A stretch of 46,650 bases of DNA from Nitrospinaceae bacterium. Its GTDB lineage: Bacteria > Nitrospinota_A > UBA7883 > JAJDBK01. The notes beneath the pieces were generated by a model, which saw only the letters and a program-made list of their open reading frames with translations, did not search any database and was not told the origin of the DNA. The first letter of the stretch is position 1. Each line of letters begins with the position of its first letter. The translations under genes and the position numbers were made by a program. Shown in pieces: positions 16,094 through 24,321 of the stretch. The stretch covers positions 1 to 46,650 of the forward strand of contig JAJDBK010000026.1 in NCBI GenBank assembly GCA_029261405.1, written 5' to 3'.

Positions 16094-16646
16094 CTAACCA
16101 CCTGATATATAAGAAGTTTCTGTGGCTACGAATAGAACGGATATTTCAAGACAGCACGAACACCGGTCAAACCAGGGTATTTTTGAAGACATTTATCCCC
16201 CCATGTCGATAAAGAACGCATACTCGATACCAGCGGCAAGAACTAATTTCAGGATTGGGAGAAATTTCGTACCCGGCACAAATAACCGAACATTTCCACA
16301 AACCCCAAGCTGTCGATCAATTCCCTGCAAATTACAGGAATCGCGGGCACAACTCCAGAATAACGCTCAACAGTGCAAGTCCCCCACAAAAAGGGTAATA
16401 ACAAAGCAACTGATTAGCGCGTTACGAACCTGTCCCGTACCGCTAAACTATAGAATCAAAAGCCCCAAGCTTTTTTATCCATCCTCAACGCCACCCTATG
16501 CCCCTTATGGATGGCGTGTTTCCCTGTAGGGACGGCGCGAACCATGAAAGGCGCCGACCCCGTAAAGGAACCGTAATCTATTCAAATACTACTATCTAGA
16601 GAACTACTATTTTGTCAGCGCCATGTGCGCCGCCAACTGTTCCGTA
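16094..16646. other. 553-base intergenic stretch between collagen-like and hemerythrin-like genes
   Basis: No convincing gene. A plus-strand ORF at 16122-16529 has low-complexity, non-protein-like composition. The stretch contains the candidate promoter at 16143-16170. It also has an AAAAGC-CCCAA-GCTTTT hairpin at 16458-16474, a wider CCATCC/GGATGG inverted repeat around 16479-16516, and a CGGCGC/GCGCCG hairpin at 16533-16556. None is followed by a clear minus-strand T run, so a terminator for the collagen-like gene is only possible. The length suggests the collagen-like gene is a separate transcription unit from the export operon. Confidence 0.5.
16143..16170 (-). promoter_or_regulatory. Possible promoter of the hemerythrin-ABC-HlyD-ABC operon
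   Basis: On the minus strand TTGACC (16165-16170), a 16-base spacer and TGAAAT (16143-16148). The -35 matches 5 of 6 and the -10 matches 4 of 6 consensus bases. Transcription would start about 43 bases before the ATG at 16093. Confidence 0.4.
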
Positions 16647-18131
16647 CTAGAAGGCCCCCGCAGCTCCGCTACCGCCGGTGGCGCCGCCGGTCTGTGTAGT
16701 GCCACCAGTTGTAGAACCACCGCCATCGCTCTCAGGTGTCCAGTTACCTTCATCATCGTTTGAGAGGCCATGCTCCTCGACATAATCAGCAAGAGCGTCG
16801 GCATCATCTTCAGACAACTCCCACTCCTCGACCTCTTCCTCAAAGATGACATCCTCAGACTCTTCGATATCCTCGTACCAGTCGTCGATAGCGTCCTGCA
16901 ACAGGCCGCTACCCTCTTTGTCATCCATCGATCCGCCGCCGGTCCCCGTCGTACCGGTAGTACCGGTCGTGCCGGTTCCGGCAACCGGGTCAACAGGGGC
17001 AACCGGATCAACAGGGTCAACAGGGTCAACAGCGCTAATCGGATCAGGTGTGAGATCACCAAGACCTGGGGGCGTGCCGCCAGTTCCGCCAGTTCCGCCA
17101 GTTCCGCCGGTGGTGCCAGTCGTACCGGTCGTGCCAGTGGTGCCGGTGGTGCCAGTCGTACCGGTGGTGCCAGTGGTGCCAGTCGTGCCGGTGGTGCCAG
17201 TCGTGCCGGTGGTGCCAGTCGTACCGGTGGTGCCGGTGGTGCCGGTGGTGCCAGTCGTGCCGGTGGTGCCAGTCGTGCCGGTGGTGCCAGTCGTGCCGGT
17301 GGTGCCGGTAGTGCCGGTGGTGCCGGTGGTGCCAGTCGTGCCGGTGGTGCCAGTGGTGCCGGTGGTGCCAGTGGTGCCGGTGGTGCCGGTCGTGCCAGTG
17401 GTGCCAGTGGTGCCGGTCGTGCCGGTCGTGCCAGTCGTGCCGGTCGTGCCAGTGGTGCCGGTCGTGCCGGTCGTGCCAGTGGTGCCGGTCGTGCCGGTTG
17501 TGCCGGTCGTGCCAGTCGTACCGGTGGTACCAGTCGTGCCGGTGGCGCCAGTCGTGCCGGTCGTGCCGCCGCCTGTAGTGTCGGTTATGGAAGTCGATCC
17601 GTCACCATCGACAGCCGAGCCCCTAAGCCCGGAGCTTTCATTAAGTGCGTTCATTCCTTCGGAGCCGGTACCGCCGCCAGCAGCGTCCGCGCCGCTTCTG
17701 ATATCGGTAATCTGAGCGTCGTTCCCGGAACCTGTTCCACCTTCCACGTTTACTCCACCCGGCTCCACAGCAACAGCGCCACCAACGTAGTCGCCAACAG
17801 CCGCCACATCGCCTATGGAGTCACCGGCGTTAGCGCCTACGCCGGAGGAATCGAGTGAGGTATCGAAATTGTCGGAGCCTCCACCGGCCAGCCCGGAGCC
17901 ACTTTCGTCGTCGGATCCGCCGCCAGCTTCACCTTGCCCGCTCATTATCTCTTTACCGAGAGTCATGGTGGAGATGACATCGTTTGACTCCCCACGGTTG
18001 ACATCGGAAACGTCTACCGGAAACTCTTCACCAGCCAAATCCTGGTCATCTGTATTAAGTAATACTGTTTGATCATCAAGTTCTTCTAATGAGCCATCTT
18101 TTACATCATCGTTGTCAGCCATAATTTCCAT
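16647..18131 (-). CDS. Collagen-like Gly-Thr-Thr repeat protein, candidate exported fibre
   Basis: A 494-residue protein in three parts. Residues 1-188 are acidic and Gly/Ser/Asp-rich, without a Sec signal peptide. Residues 189-353 are 55 uninterrupted Gly-X-Y triplets: about 50 GTT, one GAT and four GGT at the C-terminal end. Residues 354-494 start with a Pro/Asp/Val-rich hinge ([10 protein letters not shown]), then a very acidic segment ([13 protein letters not shown]) and a Gly/Thr/Ser-rich tail ending GAAGAF. Gly-X-Y arrays form collagen triple helices. With almost no Pro here, stability might depend on glycosylated Thr, as known for Gly-X-Thr collagens in BclA of Bacillus anthracis and in Riftia cuticle collagen. 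No RTX repeats occur. The start may be the ATG at 18131 or a second ATG at 18122. It lies just upstream of the type I secretion operon, so it is a plausible cargo; this is inference. Confidence 0.82.
   Translation of the reverse strand: MEIMADNDDVKDGSLEELDDQTVLLNTDDQDLAGEEFPVDVSDVNRGESNDVISTMTLGKEIMSGQGEAGGGSDDESGSGLAGGGSDNFDTSLDSSGVGANAGDSIGDVAAVGDYVGGAVAVEPGGVNVEGGTGSGNDAQITDIRSGADAAGGGTGSEGMNALNESSGLRGSAVDGDGSTSITDTTGGGTTGTTGATGTTGTTGTTGTTGTTGTTGTTGTTGTTGTTGTTGTTGTTGTTGTTGTTGTTGTTGTTGTTGTTGTTGTTGTTGTTGTTGTTGTTGTTGTTGTTGTTGTTGTTGTTGTTGTTGTTGTTGTTGTTGTTGTTGTTGTTGTTGTTGTTGGTGGTGGTGGTPPGLGDLTPDPISAVDPVDPVDPVAPVDPVAGTGTTGTTGTTGTGGGSMDDKEGSGLLQDAIDDWYEDIEESEDVIFEEEVEEWELSEDDADALADYVEEHGLSNDDEGNWTPESDGGGSTTGGTTQTGGATGGSGAAGAF
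17073..17567 (-). repeat. 495-bp tandem 9-bp repeat array encoding 55 Gly-X-Y triplets
   Basis: The unit is GGC-ACN-ACN on the minus strand (GCC-NGT-NGT on the plus strand). Gly is nearly always GGC; Thr codons vary among ACC, ACG and ACT, so neighbouring units often form an 18-base higher-order repeat. No unit is broken by an indel. The low third-position diversity suggests relatively recent expansion by slippage or recombination, and copy number may vary between strains. The array also keeps a long Val-Val-Pro frame open on the plus strand, which is an artefact of the repeat. Confidence 0.9.
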
Positions 18132-18178
18132 CCAATTTTTCTAATTTTGTGTCAAAGAATAAATACAACATGAATCTC

Positions 18179-18221
18179 AAGTTGTTAGAAGTTTACATTA
18201 TCAGAATGGCGCAAACAACTT
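18179..18221. repeat. 8-bp inverted repeat upstream of the collagen-like gene
   Basis: AAGTTGTT at 18179-18186 and AACAACTT at 18214-18221, separated by 27 bases, in the 110-base gap before the collagen-like gene. On the plus strand the second arm runs into T residues, but no plus-strand gene precedes it. It may be an operator or chance. A minus-strand TTGACA lies at about 18151-18156, too close to the ATG to pair with a -10. Confidence 0.35.
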
Positions 18222-18241
18222 TTTTCAGACAAATGTCCGAA

Positions 18242-19237
18242 TTAAATCACACCGATAAGTCTGGCGGCGAAACCAAGGTCGAAAACAGGATATTTCTTGC
18301 GGCTGGCCATGTAAATTTTCCTGAATTCCGGTCTGTAACGCTCTTTATGAAAGGAGAGGGAGGCAAACCGGTAAAACCTGTTTGTAAACCACGCCCCGTG
18401 GGTCCACCTGAAGAGGCGCGTGACGAAGGGGCTGAATCTGAAACGGCCTGTTGTCTCATCTTCGATATTATAAAGGGGAAGCAGGCCGAGCGAGAGGGAG
18501 CCTACCTTCTCAGTTCGAAATCTCTCCATAGCCTCGCGCACAATAAGGTCGAGCGCCCCTTTCGGCGCAGTGGGGAGCCGCCGCAGAACAGAAGCGATAT
18601 AACCTGTTGTGACGCCGTCCCGCCAGATAGGATCAAAATAGATAAATGCCACCAGCTTGCCGTCCACGCTCCCGTAAAACCTCCGCACTCCCTGTTCTTC
18701 ATGATGCGTCTGGCTACGGGTCACAAACCAGAGCCGCTTACGGTTTTTCTTCACTTTCGAGAGCCAGAGACGGGATATCTCGTCCGCTTCTTCAAGATAG
18801 CTCTCCTCGCCGTAATGTTCCTCCACCTGAAGACCTGCCCGGGTAGCGGCGTGATGCATGGTTCGAAGGTCCTCTTTCCTGCGCCCGGCAAAGGTGTATG
18901 TGTCAAGATCGATAACACCCTCCTCCCCCATTTCATTTATGTAATAACCCGCTTTTTCCAGTATTGTCGCTACATACCCTGAAATATGGAGGAACGTTAT
19001 TGATCTGTGGTTTGCGTCGAATTTTTCAATCAGCCCCGGAGTCTCTTCCGGCGAACAGACCGGATCGCTCAAGGCGTACCTGTACCCTCCGTAATCACCA
19101 TAGGCGATGTAACCTTCCACGCTATCGAAATAGTTCAGACCCGGCTGTAACGTGTGATAGGAGAGGCAGTTCGACCCATACCGCTTCAGAAACCGAAGAC
19201 GGGAAATCACAGGATCGACCTGGGCCGTTTGAGCCAT
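18242..19237 (-). CDS. DUF2156 (MprF C-terminal-like) GNAT-fold transferase
   Basis: A 331-residue soluble protein resembling the DUF2156 domain, the catalytic tandem-GNAT part of phosphatidylglycerol lysyltransferases. Typical features are the N-terminal LSYHTLQPGLNYF, the central GSVDGKLVAFIYFDPI, SLGLLPLYNI and the C-terminal SFHKERYRPEFRKIYMA. No membrane flippase domain is present, so if it aminoacylates a lipid or other acceptor it acts as a stand-alone cytosolic enzyme. The exact acceptor and amino acid cannot be told. The start ATG has GGAG nine bases upstream. It is transcribed away from the signalling operon at 19345 and lies upstream of the collagen-like gene on the same strand with a 110-base gap. 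Confidence 0.78.
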   Translation of the reverse strand: MAQTAQVDPVISRLRFLKRYGSNCLSYHTLQPGLNYFDSVEGYIAYGDYGGYRYALSDPVCSPEETPGLIEKFDANHRSITFLHISGYVATILEKAGYYINEMGEEGVIDLDTYTFAGRRKEDLRTMHHAATRAGLQVEEHYGEESYLEEADEISRLWLSKVKKNRKRLWFVTRSQTHHEEQGVRRFYGSVDGKLVAFIYFDPIWRDGVTTGYIASVLRRLPTAPKGALDLIVREAMERFRTEKVGSLSLGLLPLYNIEDETTGRFRFSPFVTRLFRWTHGAWFTNRFYRFASLSFHKERYRPEFRKIYMASRKKYPVFDLGFAARLIGVI

Positions 19238-19306
19238 TATTATTGCTCCAGATACGGAATATCAAGGACCCGGATTGCATCAACAATCTTGATCTGATTG
19301 CTAATG

Positions 19307-19312
19307 TATAAT
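19307..19312 (+). promoter_or_regulatory. Candidate -10 box of the signalling operon
   Basis: A perfect TATAAT 32 bases before the hybrid kinase ATG, in the 107-base divergent gap. No good -35 hexamer is found at 16-18 bases; a TTGATC lies at a 13-base spacing. The kinase Shine-Dalgarno is AAGG, about 10 bases before the ATG. Confidence 0.35.
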
Positions 19313-19344
19313 AGACCGAATCACTTTGCAAAGGTTAGAGACAG

Positions 19345-22002
19345 ATGCCGGGAGAAAACAATCCGCCACCAGGGCCGGACGAAATAAAACGCCTGAAAAA
19401 AAACTTGATGGAAGCGGAGGAAAAATTTCTGCGGCTGACGGGAGCGGTTTCCGAAGCGGTGATAATCAGGGAAGACGGTAAAGCTACCCAGGTTAACGAG
19501 CGGTTCAGTAAAATATTCGGATGGACGTTAGAGGAGATCAACACCTTTAAAGAACCTCCGTTCATAGCGAAAGAATCGCTCAATGGTGTTCTCGAACTCT
19601 TCTCATGCCTCAATCAAGAGACCTGCGAGACCTTCGGAATCGACAGAACCGGCAGGAAATTCGAGATTGAAATCACCTGCAACAAGTTTGAGCAAAACGA
19701 TAAAACCGTACAGGTGGTTTCAATCCGGGATATCTCCCGCAGGAAAAAAAATGAAAAGGATCTTAACCTCTCCGCCCAGTTCGCAAAATTCAATCCGGGG
19801 CCGGTATTACGATGCGCGAGAGACGGCTCCATAAAGATGGCCAACCGGGCCGTCACAGAGATCTACCATGTTGTTGAATCGGATGATGTAAACTTAAGCG
19901 ATATCATTGTCGGCGCACGACATATCGATCTCGAAGAAGTTATAAACAAAGACGCCATCGTCAATTTCAGCGAAACAGTCGGGAATAAAATCTTTCAGAT
20001 CACCATACGCGGATTGGCGGGACTCGATTGCGCCATGGTTTACGGAACCGACATAACCGACCAGAAGGAACTCGAAAACAGGTTCGACTCGATCATAACC
20101 TCCGCAACCGAGGCGATAATAATGATCGATGGCGCAGGTCTCACCACCGTCTGGAACCATGCGGCGGAAAAGATCTTTGGTTATACCGCAAGTGAGGTCA
20201 TGGGCGGAAAGATTTCCGAATTCATAATCCCGGAACGATATATAAACCGACACATCGAAGGGGTCCGAAGGTTCCAGGAGACCGGCGTGGGTGTTAACGC
20301 CGGAAAAACGCTGGAGCTTTCCGCATTGAGAAAGGGTGGAGAGGAATTCCCCATAGAAATCTCCTACGGCGCTCCTATCAACCTCGATGGCAAGTTCCAC
20401 GCAGTAGCCATTATTCGTGATATTACCGAACGAAAAGAGATGGAGCATAAGCTCCAGCAGTCGATGGCCGAACAGAAAACAATCCTCGACAGCGCCGGGG
20501 TCGGAATCGCCATGGTAAAAGACTACCATGCGGTCTGGTGGAACAAGGCTTTCACCACAGTACTTGGGTACGATCTTGGCGACACCAACAAGATTAGAAT
20601 TGAAGACCTCTTTCTCTCTGGAGCTGAATGTCACAAGAAAGAGTCTGAATCACGCAGGAAGTTAAGCGCCGGAGAAACCGTTACGCTGGAAGGGAAAGTG
20701 GAACACACCAACGGGAAGGAGATTTGGGTTCGCCGGGTGTTAAAAGCGGTTGATCCATCCGACCTTTCCAAGGGCATCATAACCATCGGCGAAGACTTCA
20801 CCGAACGCAAGGTGATAGAAGAGGAGCTGAGAAACGCTAAAATCAAGGCGGAGTCGGCGAACAGGGCCAAATCACAATTTCTCTCATCCATGAGCCACGA
20901 ATTGCGGACTCCATTAAACGGAATCCTCGGTTTTGCCGACCTACTCAAGGGAGAGTTTTACGGAAAACTGAACGAAAAACAGTCTGAGCATACCGGGCAG
21001 ATCGTACGAAGCGGCAAACATCTGCTTGCGCTAATCAACGATCTGCTAGATACAGCCAAAATAGACGCTGGCGCCATGGATCTTGACCTGACGGAGTGTT
21101 CGGTGGAAGACGCGGTGATTTCCGCCCAGAGCATGATAAGCCGACAAGCCGAAAAGAAGGGTCTCTCCCTTGTTAATTCGTTCGAACCGCCAGGAATGAC
21201 CGTAAAAGCCGACCTTAGGAAATTCAGGCAAATCCTTATCAACCTACTTTCAAACGCGGTAAAATATTCACCCAGTGATGGTGAAATCGGTATTCGGGTA
21301 ATGAAAACAGATGGCGCGCTCGTTCGGATAGAAGTCAGTGACGAAGGAATAGGGATCGCCGAAGACCAATTACAAAAGGTTTTTTCCGAGTTTCACCAGG
21401 TGGACCGGGCGAGGGACGAACAGCTTGGAGGGACAGGAATAGGTCTGGCCTTGACTCGCAGGTTAGTTGAGCTACATGGAGGTAAAATCGGCGTTACAAG
21501 CGAACCTGATAAAGGCTCTGTTTTCTGGTTCACCCTCCCGCTCGACAAATCACCCTTTTCCGCTGTTGATGATACAGCGGAGGAGAAGGAGACCAAAACT
21601 GATGTCAGACCCGGAAATCGCATTCTTGTAGCCGAGGACAACGAAGTCAACCTTTCGATGATTATCGATATGCTCAAAATGAAAAATCATGAAGTAGCCG
21701 TGGCGAGGAACGGCCTTGAAGCCGTAGAACTTGCGAAAACCTTCAAACCGGAGATGGTACTTACCGACATCAGAATGCCTGTAATGGACGGACTCACGGC
21801 CACACGGCGGATCAGGGCCATACCCGGCTGTGAGAACATACCCGTTATAGCCCTCACGGCAAATGTCGGCTCTGACGCGGAATCGAAACAGATAGAGGCG
21901 GGCTGTACGGCCCATCTGCCAAAACCTGTTCAGTCAGGAGATCTGTTTTTGACCCTTGAAAAATATCTTCCCGCAAACAGTGAAGGGATCGAGACCAGAT
22001 GA
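19345..22002 (+). CDS. Hybrid sensor histidine kinase, 4 PAS - HisKA - HATPase - REC
   Basis: An 885-residue cytosolic protein without membrane segments. Four PAS units (about residues 15-130, 140-240, 245-365 and 378-495) end in RDISRRK, TDITDQKE, RDITERKE and EDFTERKV, the usual PAC junctions. HisKA follows, with the phosphoacceptor His518 in SSMSHELRTPLNG. The HATPase_c domain (about 615-735) has the N box RQILINLLSNAVKYSP and the G boxes DEGIGI and GGTGIGLAL. A receiver domain (755-875) carries Asp808 in LTDIRMPVMDG. Such kinases autophosphorylate on a signal sensed by PAS domains and pass phosphate internally and on to partner receivers. The stop overlaps the next start by 4 bases (ATGA), so it heads a coupled four-gene operon whose next two products each start with a receiver. 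The signal is unknown. Confidence 0.95.
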   Translation: MPGENNPPPGPDEIKRLKKNLMEAEEKFLRLTGAVSEAVIIREDGKATQVNERFSKIFGWTLEEINTFKEPPFIAKESLNGVLELFSCLNQETCETFGIDRTGRKFEIEITCNKFEQNDKTVQVVSIRDISRRKKNEKDLNLSAQFAKFNPGPVLRCARDGSIKMANRAVTEIYHVVESDDVNLSDIIVGARHIDLEEVINKDAIVNFSETVGNKIFQITIRGLAGLDCAMVYGTDITDQKELENRFDSIITSATEAIIMIDGAGLTTVWNHAAEKIFGYTASEVMGGKISEFIIPERYINRHIEGVRRFQETGVGVNAGKTLELSALRKGGEEFPIEISYGAPINLDGKFHAVAIIRDITERKEMEHKLQQSMAEQKTILDSAGVGIAMVKDYHAVWWNKAFTTVLGYDLGDTNKIRIEDLFLSGAECHKKESESRRKLSAGETVTLEGKVEHTNGKEIWVRRVLKAVDPSDLSKGIITIGEDFTERKVIEEELRNAKIKAESANRAKSQFLSSMSHELRTPLNGILGFADLLKGEFYGKLNEKQSEHTGQIVRSGKHLLALINDLLDTAKIDAGAMDLDLTECSVEDAVISAQSMISRQAEKKGLSLVNSFEPPGMTVKADLRKFRQILINLLSNAVKYSPSDGEIGIRVMKTDGALVRIEVSDEGIGIAEDQLQKVFSEFHQVDRARDEQLGGTGIGLALTRRLVELHGGKIGVTSEPDKGSVFWFTLPLDKSPFSAVDDTAEEKETKTDVRPGNRILVAEDNEVNLSMIIDMLKMKNHEVAVARNGLEAVELAKTFKPEMVLTDIRMPVMDGLTATRRIRAIPGCENIPVIALTANVGSDAESKQIEAGCTAHLPKPVQSGDLFLTLEKYLPANSEGIETR

Positions 22003-23210
22003 GCGACACGGCATCCAATGAGCAAAAACCCGCGCAAGAGAACGGGGCTAACATCCTGATCGTCGATGATATGGAGATGAACCGCGATCTCTTGCGAGAC
22101 GTGGTCTCAATAATGGGGCACAACTCCCATCTCGCCGAAAACGGGGTCAAGGCTCTGGAGCTGATGCTTGACGAGCCGCCCGACCTGGTACTCCTCGATA
22201 TCCTTATGCCAGTGATGGACGGTTACGAAGTTCTGCGTAGAATGAAAGAGGACAGTCGTTTTCAACATATCCCGGTAATCATGATAACCGCTCTGGACAA
22301 CATCGACTCGGCTGTCAAATGCCTGGAGAAAGGAGCGGACGACTATATCGTTAAACCTTTCAGTCACGCCCTTCTTACCGCGAGAATCAGGGGAAGCCTC
22401 CACAAAAAGCGCCTTGAGGACCAGAACAGGGAACTGCTGAACGAGGTTATGGCACAGCAAAAAGTGTTAAATCACGAACTTAAGCTGGCCGAAAAAGTTC
22501 AGATGGCGATGTTGCCTTTAAAAGAACATAACAAACGTTATCCCGGATGTTCCATAGAGACCTTCTACCGCGCCGCCTCCTCCATCGGTGGTGATTTTTA
22601 TCATTTCACCGAGTATGGAGATCGTAAAATCGCCTTTTTCATTGCGGACGTTTCCGGTCACGGCCCCGCCGCCGCCCTGATCGTGGCGGCCCTCAAAACC
22701 ACTCTGGACAACGAAAGTCTCGACCGTCCATCACCTGCCCGTTTAATGGAAAGACTCAACAGGAAACTGATACCGATCATTCCGGAAGGTCGCTTCGCCA
22801 CCGCATTTTTCTGCGTAGCCGATTTCGGGAAAAAGAATCTTACCTATACCTGCGCTGGTCATCCGCCATCATTCCTCTTCGGCCCCAAGCGGGACGAAAC
22901 GACATATTTGGGGGCGCGTGGACCGTGGATCGGCATGTTCGATGATGAAGAGTACAGAGAGGATACTGTTACGTTTGGTCATGGCGACAAACTGTTGCTT
23001 TACACCGATGGCCTTTTCGAGACTGAAGGGAGGGACGGTGAACCCTACGGGCTTGATCGCCTGAAGAAGATCATAGACGACTCTCATTCAAGTTCGTGCA
23101 AAAAGATTATCGACCTCCTTGTATACGAAGCCGACAATTTTTGGGACGGAGAATCGGAGAGGGACGATATAGCCCTCGTGGCGATTGAGTTGAGCGGTTT
23201 CGATGAATAA
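21999..23210 (+). CDS. Receiver-PP2C (SpoIIE/RsbU-type) serine phosphatase response regulator
   Basis: A 403-residue protein. A receiver domain (about residues 18-135) with Asp67 in LVLLDILMPVMDG is joined by a coiled linker (ELLNEVMAQQKVLNHELKLAEKVQMAMLP) to a PP2C-type phosphatase domain (about 170-400). Metal-binding motifs are visible: SIGGDFYHF, FIADVSGHGP, LLLYTDGLFET and ERDDIALVAI. Proteins of this layout dephosphorylate anti-sigma-factor antagonists in partner-switching pathways, but no such antagonist is coded nearby. It overlaps the kinase gene by 4 bases and the next gene by 8, implying tight coupling and phosphorylation by the upstream hybrid kinase. Confidence 0.93.
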   Translation: MSDTASNEQKPAQENGANILIVDDMEMNRDLLRDVVSIMGHNSHLAENGVKALELMLDEPPDLVLLDILMPVMDGYEVLRRMKEDSRFQHIPVIMITALDNIDSAVKCLEKGADDYIVKPFSHALLTARIRGSLHKKRLEDQNRELLNEVMAQQKVLNHELKLAEKVQMAMLPLKEHNKRYPGCSIETFYRAASSIGGDFYHFTEYGDRKIAFFIADVSGHGPAAALIVAALKTTLDNESLDRPSPARLMERLNRKLIPIIPEGRFATAFFCVADFGKKNLTYTCAGHPPSFLFGPKRDETTYLGARGPWIGMFDDEEYREDTVTFGHGDKLLLYTDGLFETEGRDGEPYGLDRLKKIIDDSHSSSCKKIIDLLVYEADNFWDGESERDDIALVAIELSGFDE

Positions 23211-24321
23211 GCCGGGCAAGAATATACTGATAGTCGATGACAACAGCGTGAACCGCTCTCTTCTCCAGCATATGATTACCGCTCTCGGTTATCTTTCCAT
23301 AGAAGCCGAAAACGGCCTTGAGGCGATAAAGCTTGTCAGAGAGAAAAAACCGGACCTTGTATTACTCGACATCCTGATGCCGCGGATGGACGGGTACCAG
23401 ACTCTTGAACTTATAAAAAAAGACCCGTCATTGCGCGATATCCCGGTAATCATGATTTCCGCGCTTGACGAGATAGAGAGCGTGACAAGGTGTATAAAGA
23501 TCGGCGCCGAAGACTACCTCGCAAAACCTTTTGAACCGACCATACTCAGAGCCAGAATCGACTCCTGCCTCGAAAAAAAGGAGTGGCGGGACCAGGAGGT
23601 CATCCTGCGTAAGGAGATAGAGGAGTATAACCTGAGACTGGAGGAGCGGGTACGCGAGCAGGTAGAAAAAATTTCGGCGGGTCAGCGGGAGACCATTTTC
23701 GCCATGGCGAAACTGGCCGAATCAAGAGACCCGGAAACAGGCGAGCATCTGGAAAGAATGCGGGAATATTGTGTCATTCTGAGCCGGGAACTGCGAAGGC
23801 AAAAAAAGTACGAGCATGTTATCGACGACAGGTATATCGAGAATATCGCCTCGGCAAGCCCGTTGCACGATATAGGGAAGGTGGGGGTTCCAGATAATGT
23901 GCTTCAGAAACCGGGGAAACTTACACCGGAAGAGTTTGAGGTGATGAAAGAACACTCCTCGCTCGGAGCCGAAACATTAAAAAGGGTAAACGAAGCGCAT
24001 CCAGGTAATGCGTTCGTAAGCATGGGAATTGAAGTCGCCGGGAGTCACCATGAAAAATGGGACGGCACAGGTTATCCGCGCGGACTCGCCGGAGAGCGTA
24101 TTCCGCTGGCTGGAAGGATTCTGGCTCTGGGGGACGTTTATGACGCTCTCACTTCAAAACGGGTCTACAAGGAGGCGTTCACCCACGAGAAGAGCGGGAA
24201 AATTATCATGGAAGGGAGCGGAAAACATTTCGACCCCGATATAGTCGAAGCTTTTAAAGCAACTGAGTCAGAGTTCATAACCGTAAGAGATCGCTACATG
24301 GATTCAAAAATAGCGGAATGA
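23203..24321 (+). CDS. Receiver-HD-GYP response regulator, probable cyclic-di-GMP phosphodiesterase
   Basis: A 372-residue protein. A receiver domain (about residues 8-125) with Asp56 in LVLLDILMPRMDG, a short coiled coil (DQEVILRKEIEEYNLRLEER), then an HD-GYP domain (about 160-360). The HD pair is H222-D223 in HDIGKVGVPDNVLQKPG. The GYP motif is G290-Y291-P292 in HEKWDGTGYPRGL. RpfG-type enzymes of this architecture hydrolyse cyclic di-GMP when the receiver is phosphorylated. Motility, biofilm or surface-fibre control would be a natural output, but the sequence does not say which. It overlaps the upstream gene by 8 bases and the downstream gene by 4. Confidence 0.94.
   Translation: MNKPGKNILIVDDNSVNRSLLQHMITALGYLSIEAENGLEAIKLVREKKPDLVLLDILMPRMDGYQTLELIKKDPSLRDIPVIMISALDEIESVTRCIKIGAEDYLAKPFEPTILRARIDSCLEKKEWRDQEVILRKEIEEYNLRLEERVREQVEKISAGQRETIFAMAKLAESRDPETGEHLERMREYCVILSRELRRQKKYEHVIDDRYIENIASASPLHDIGKVGVPDNVLQKPGKLTPEEFEVMKEHSSLGAETLKRVNEAHPGNAFVSMGIEVAGSHHEKWDGTGYPRGLAGERIPLAGRILALGDVYDALTSKRVYKEAFTHEKSGKIIMEGSGKHFDPDIVEAFKATESEFITVRDRYMDSKIAE

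Noticed and set aside
16122-16529. 135-residue plus-strand ORF in the intergenic stretch
   Set aside because: Composition is not protein-like, it has no ribosome site, and it overlaps the candidate promoter of the minus operon.
16533-16556. CGGCGC/GCGCCG hairpin as intrinsic terminator of the collagen-like gene
   Set aside because: No T run follows on the minus strand and the loop is 12 bases.
17073-17567. CRISPR-like tandem repeat array
   Set aside because: The units are 9 bp without spacers and keep a Gly-Thr-Thr frame, so this is a coding repeat.
16846-17715. Plus-strand 289-residue Val-Val-Pro ORF, and a second Gly/Ala-rich plus-strand ORF at 16770-17858
   Set aside because: They are antisense shadows of the GTT array; the minus frame has coherent acidic flanking domains and a plausible start.
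1068-18131. RTX toxin or giant LapA-type adhesin locus
   Set aside because: No GGxGxD nonapeptides or long Ig-like repeats are present; both candidate cargoes have other repeat types.
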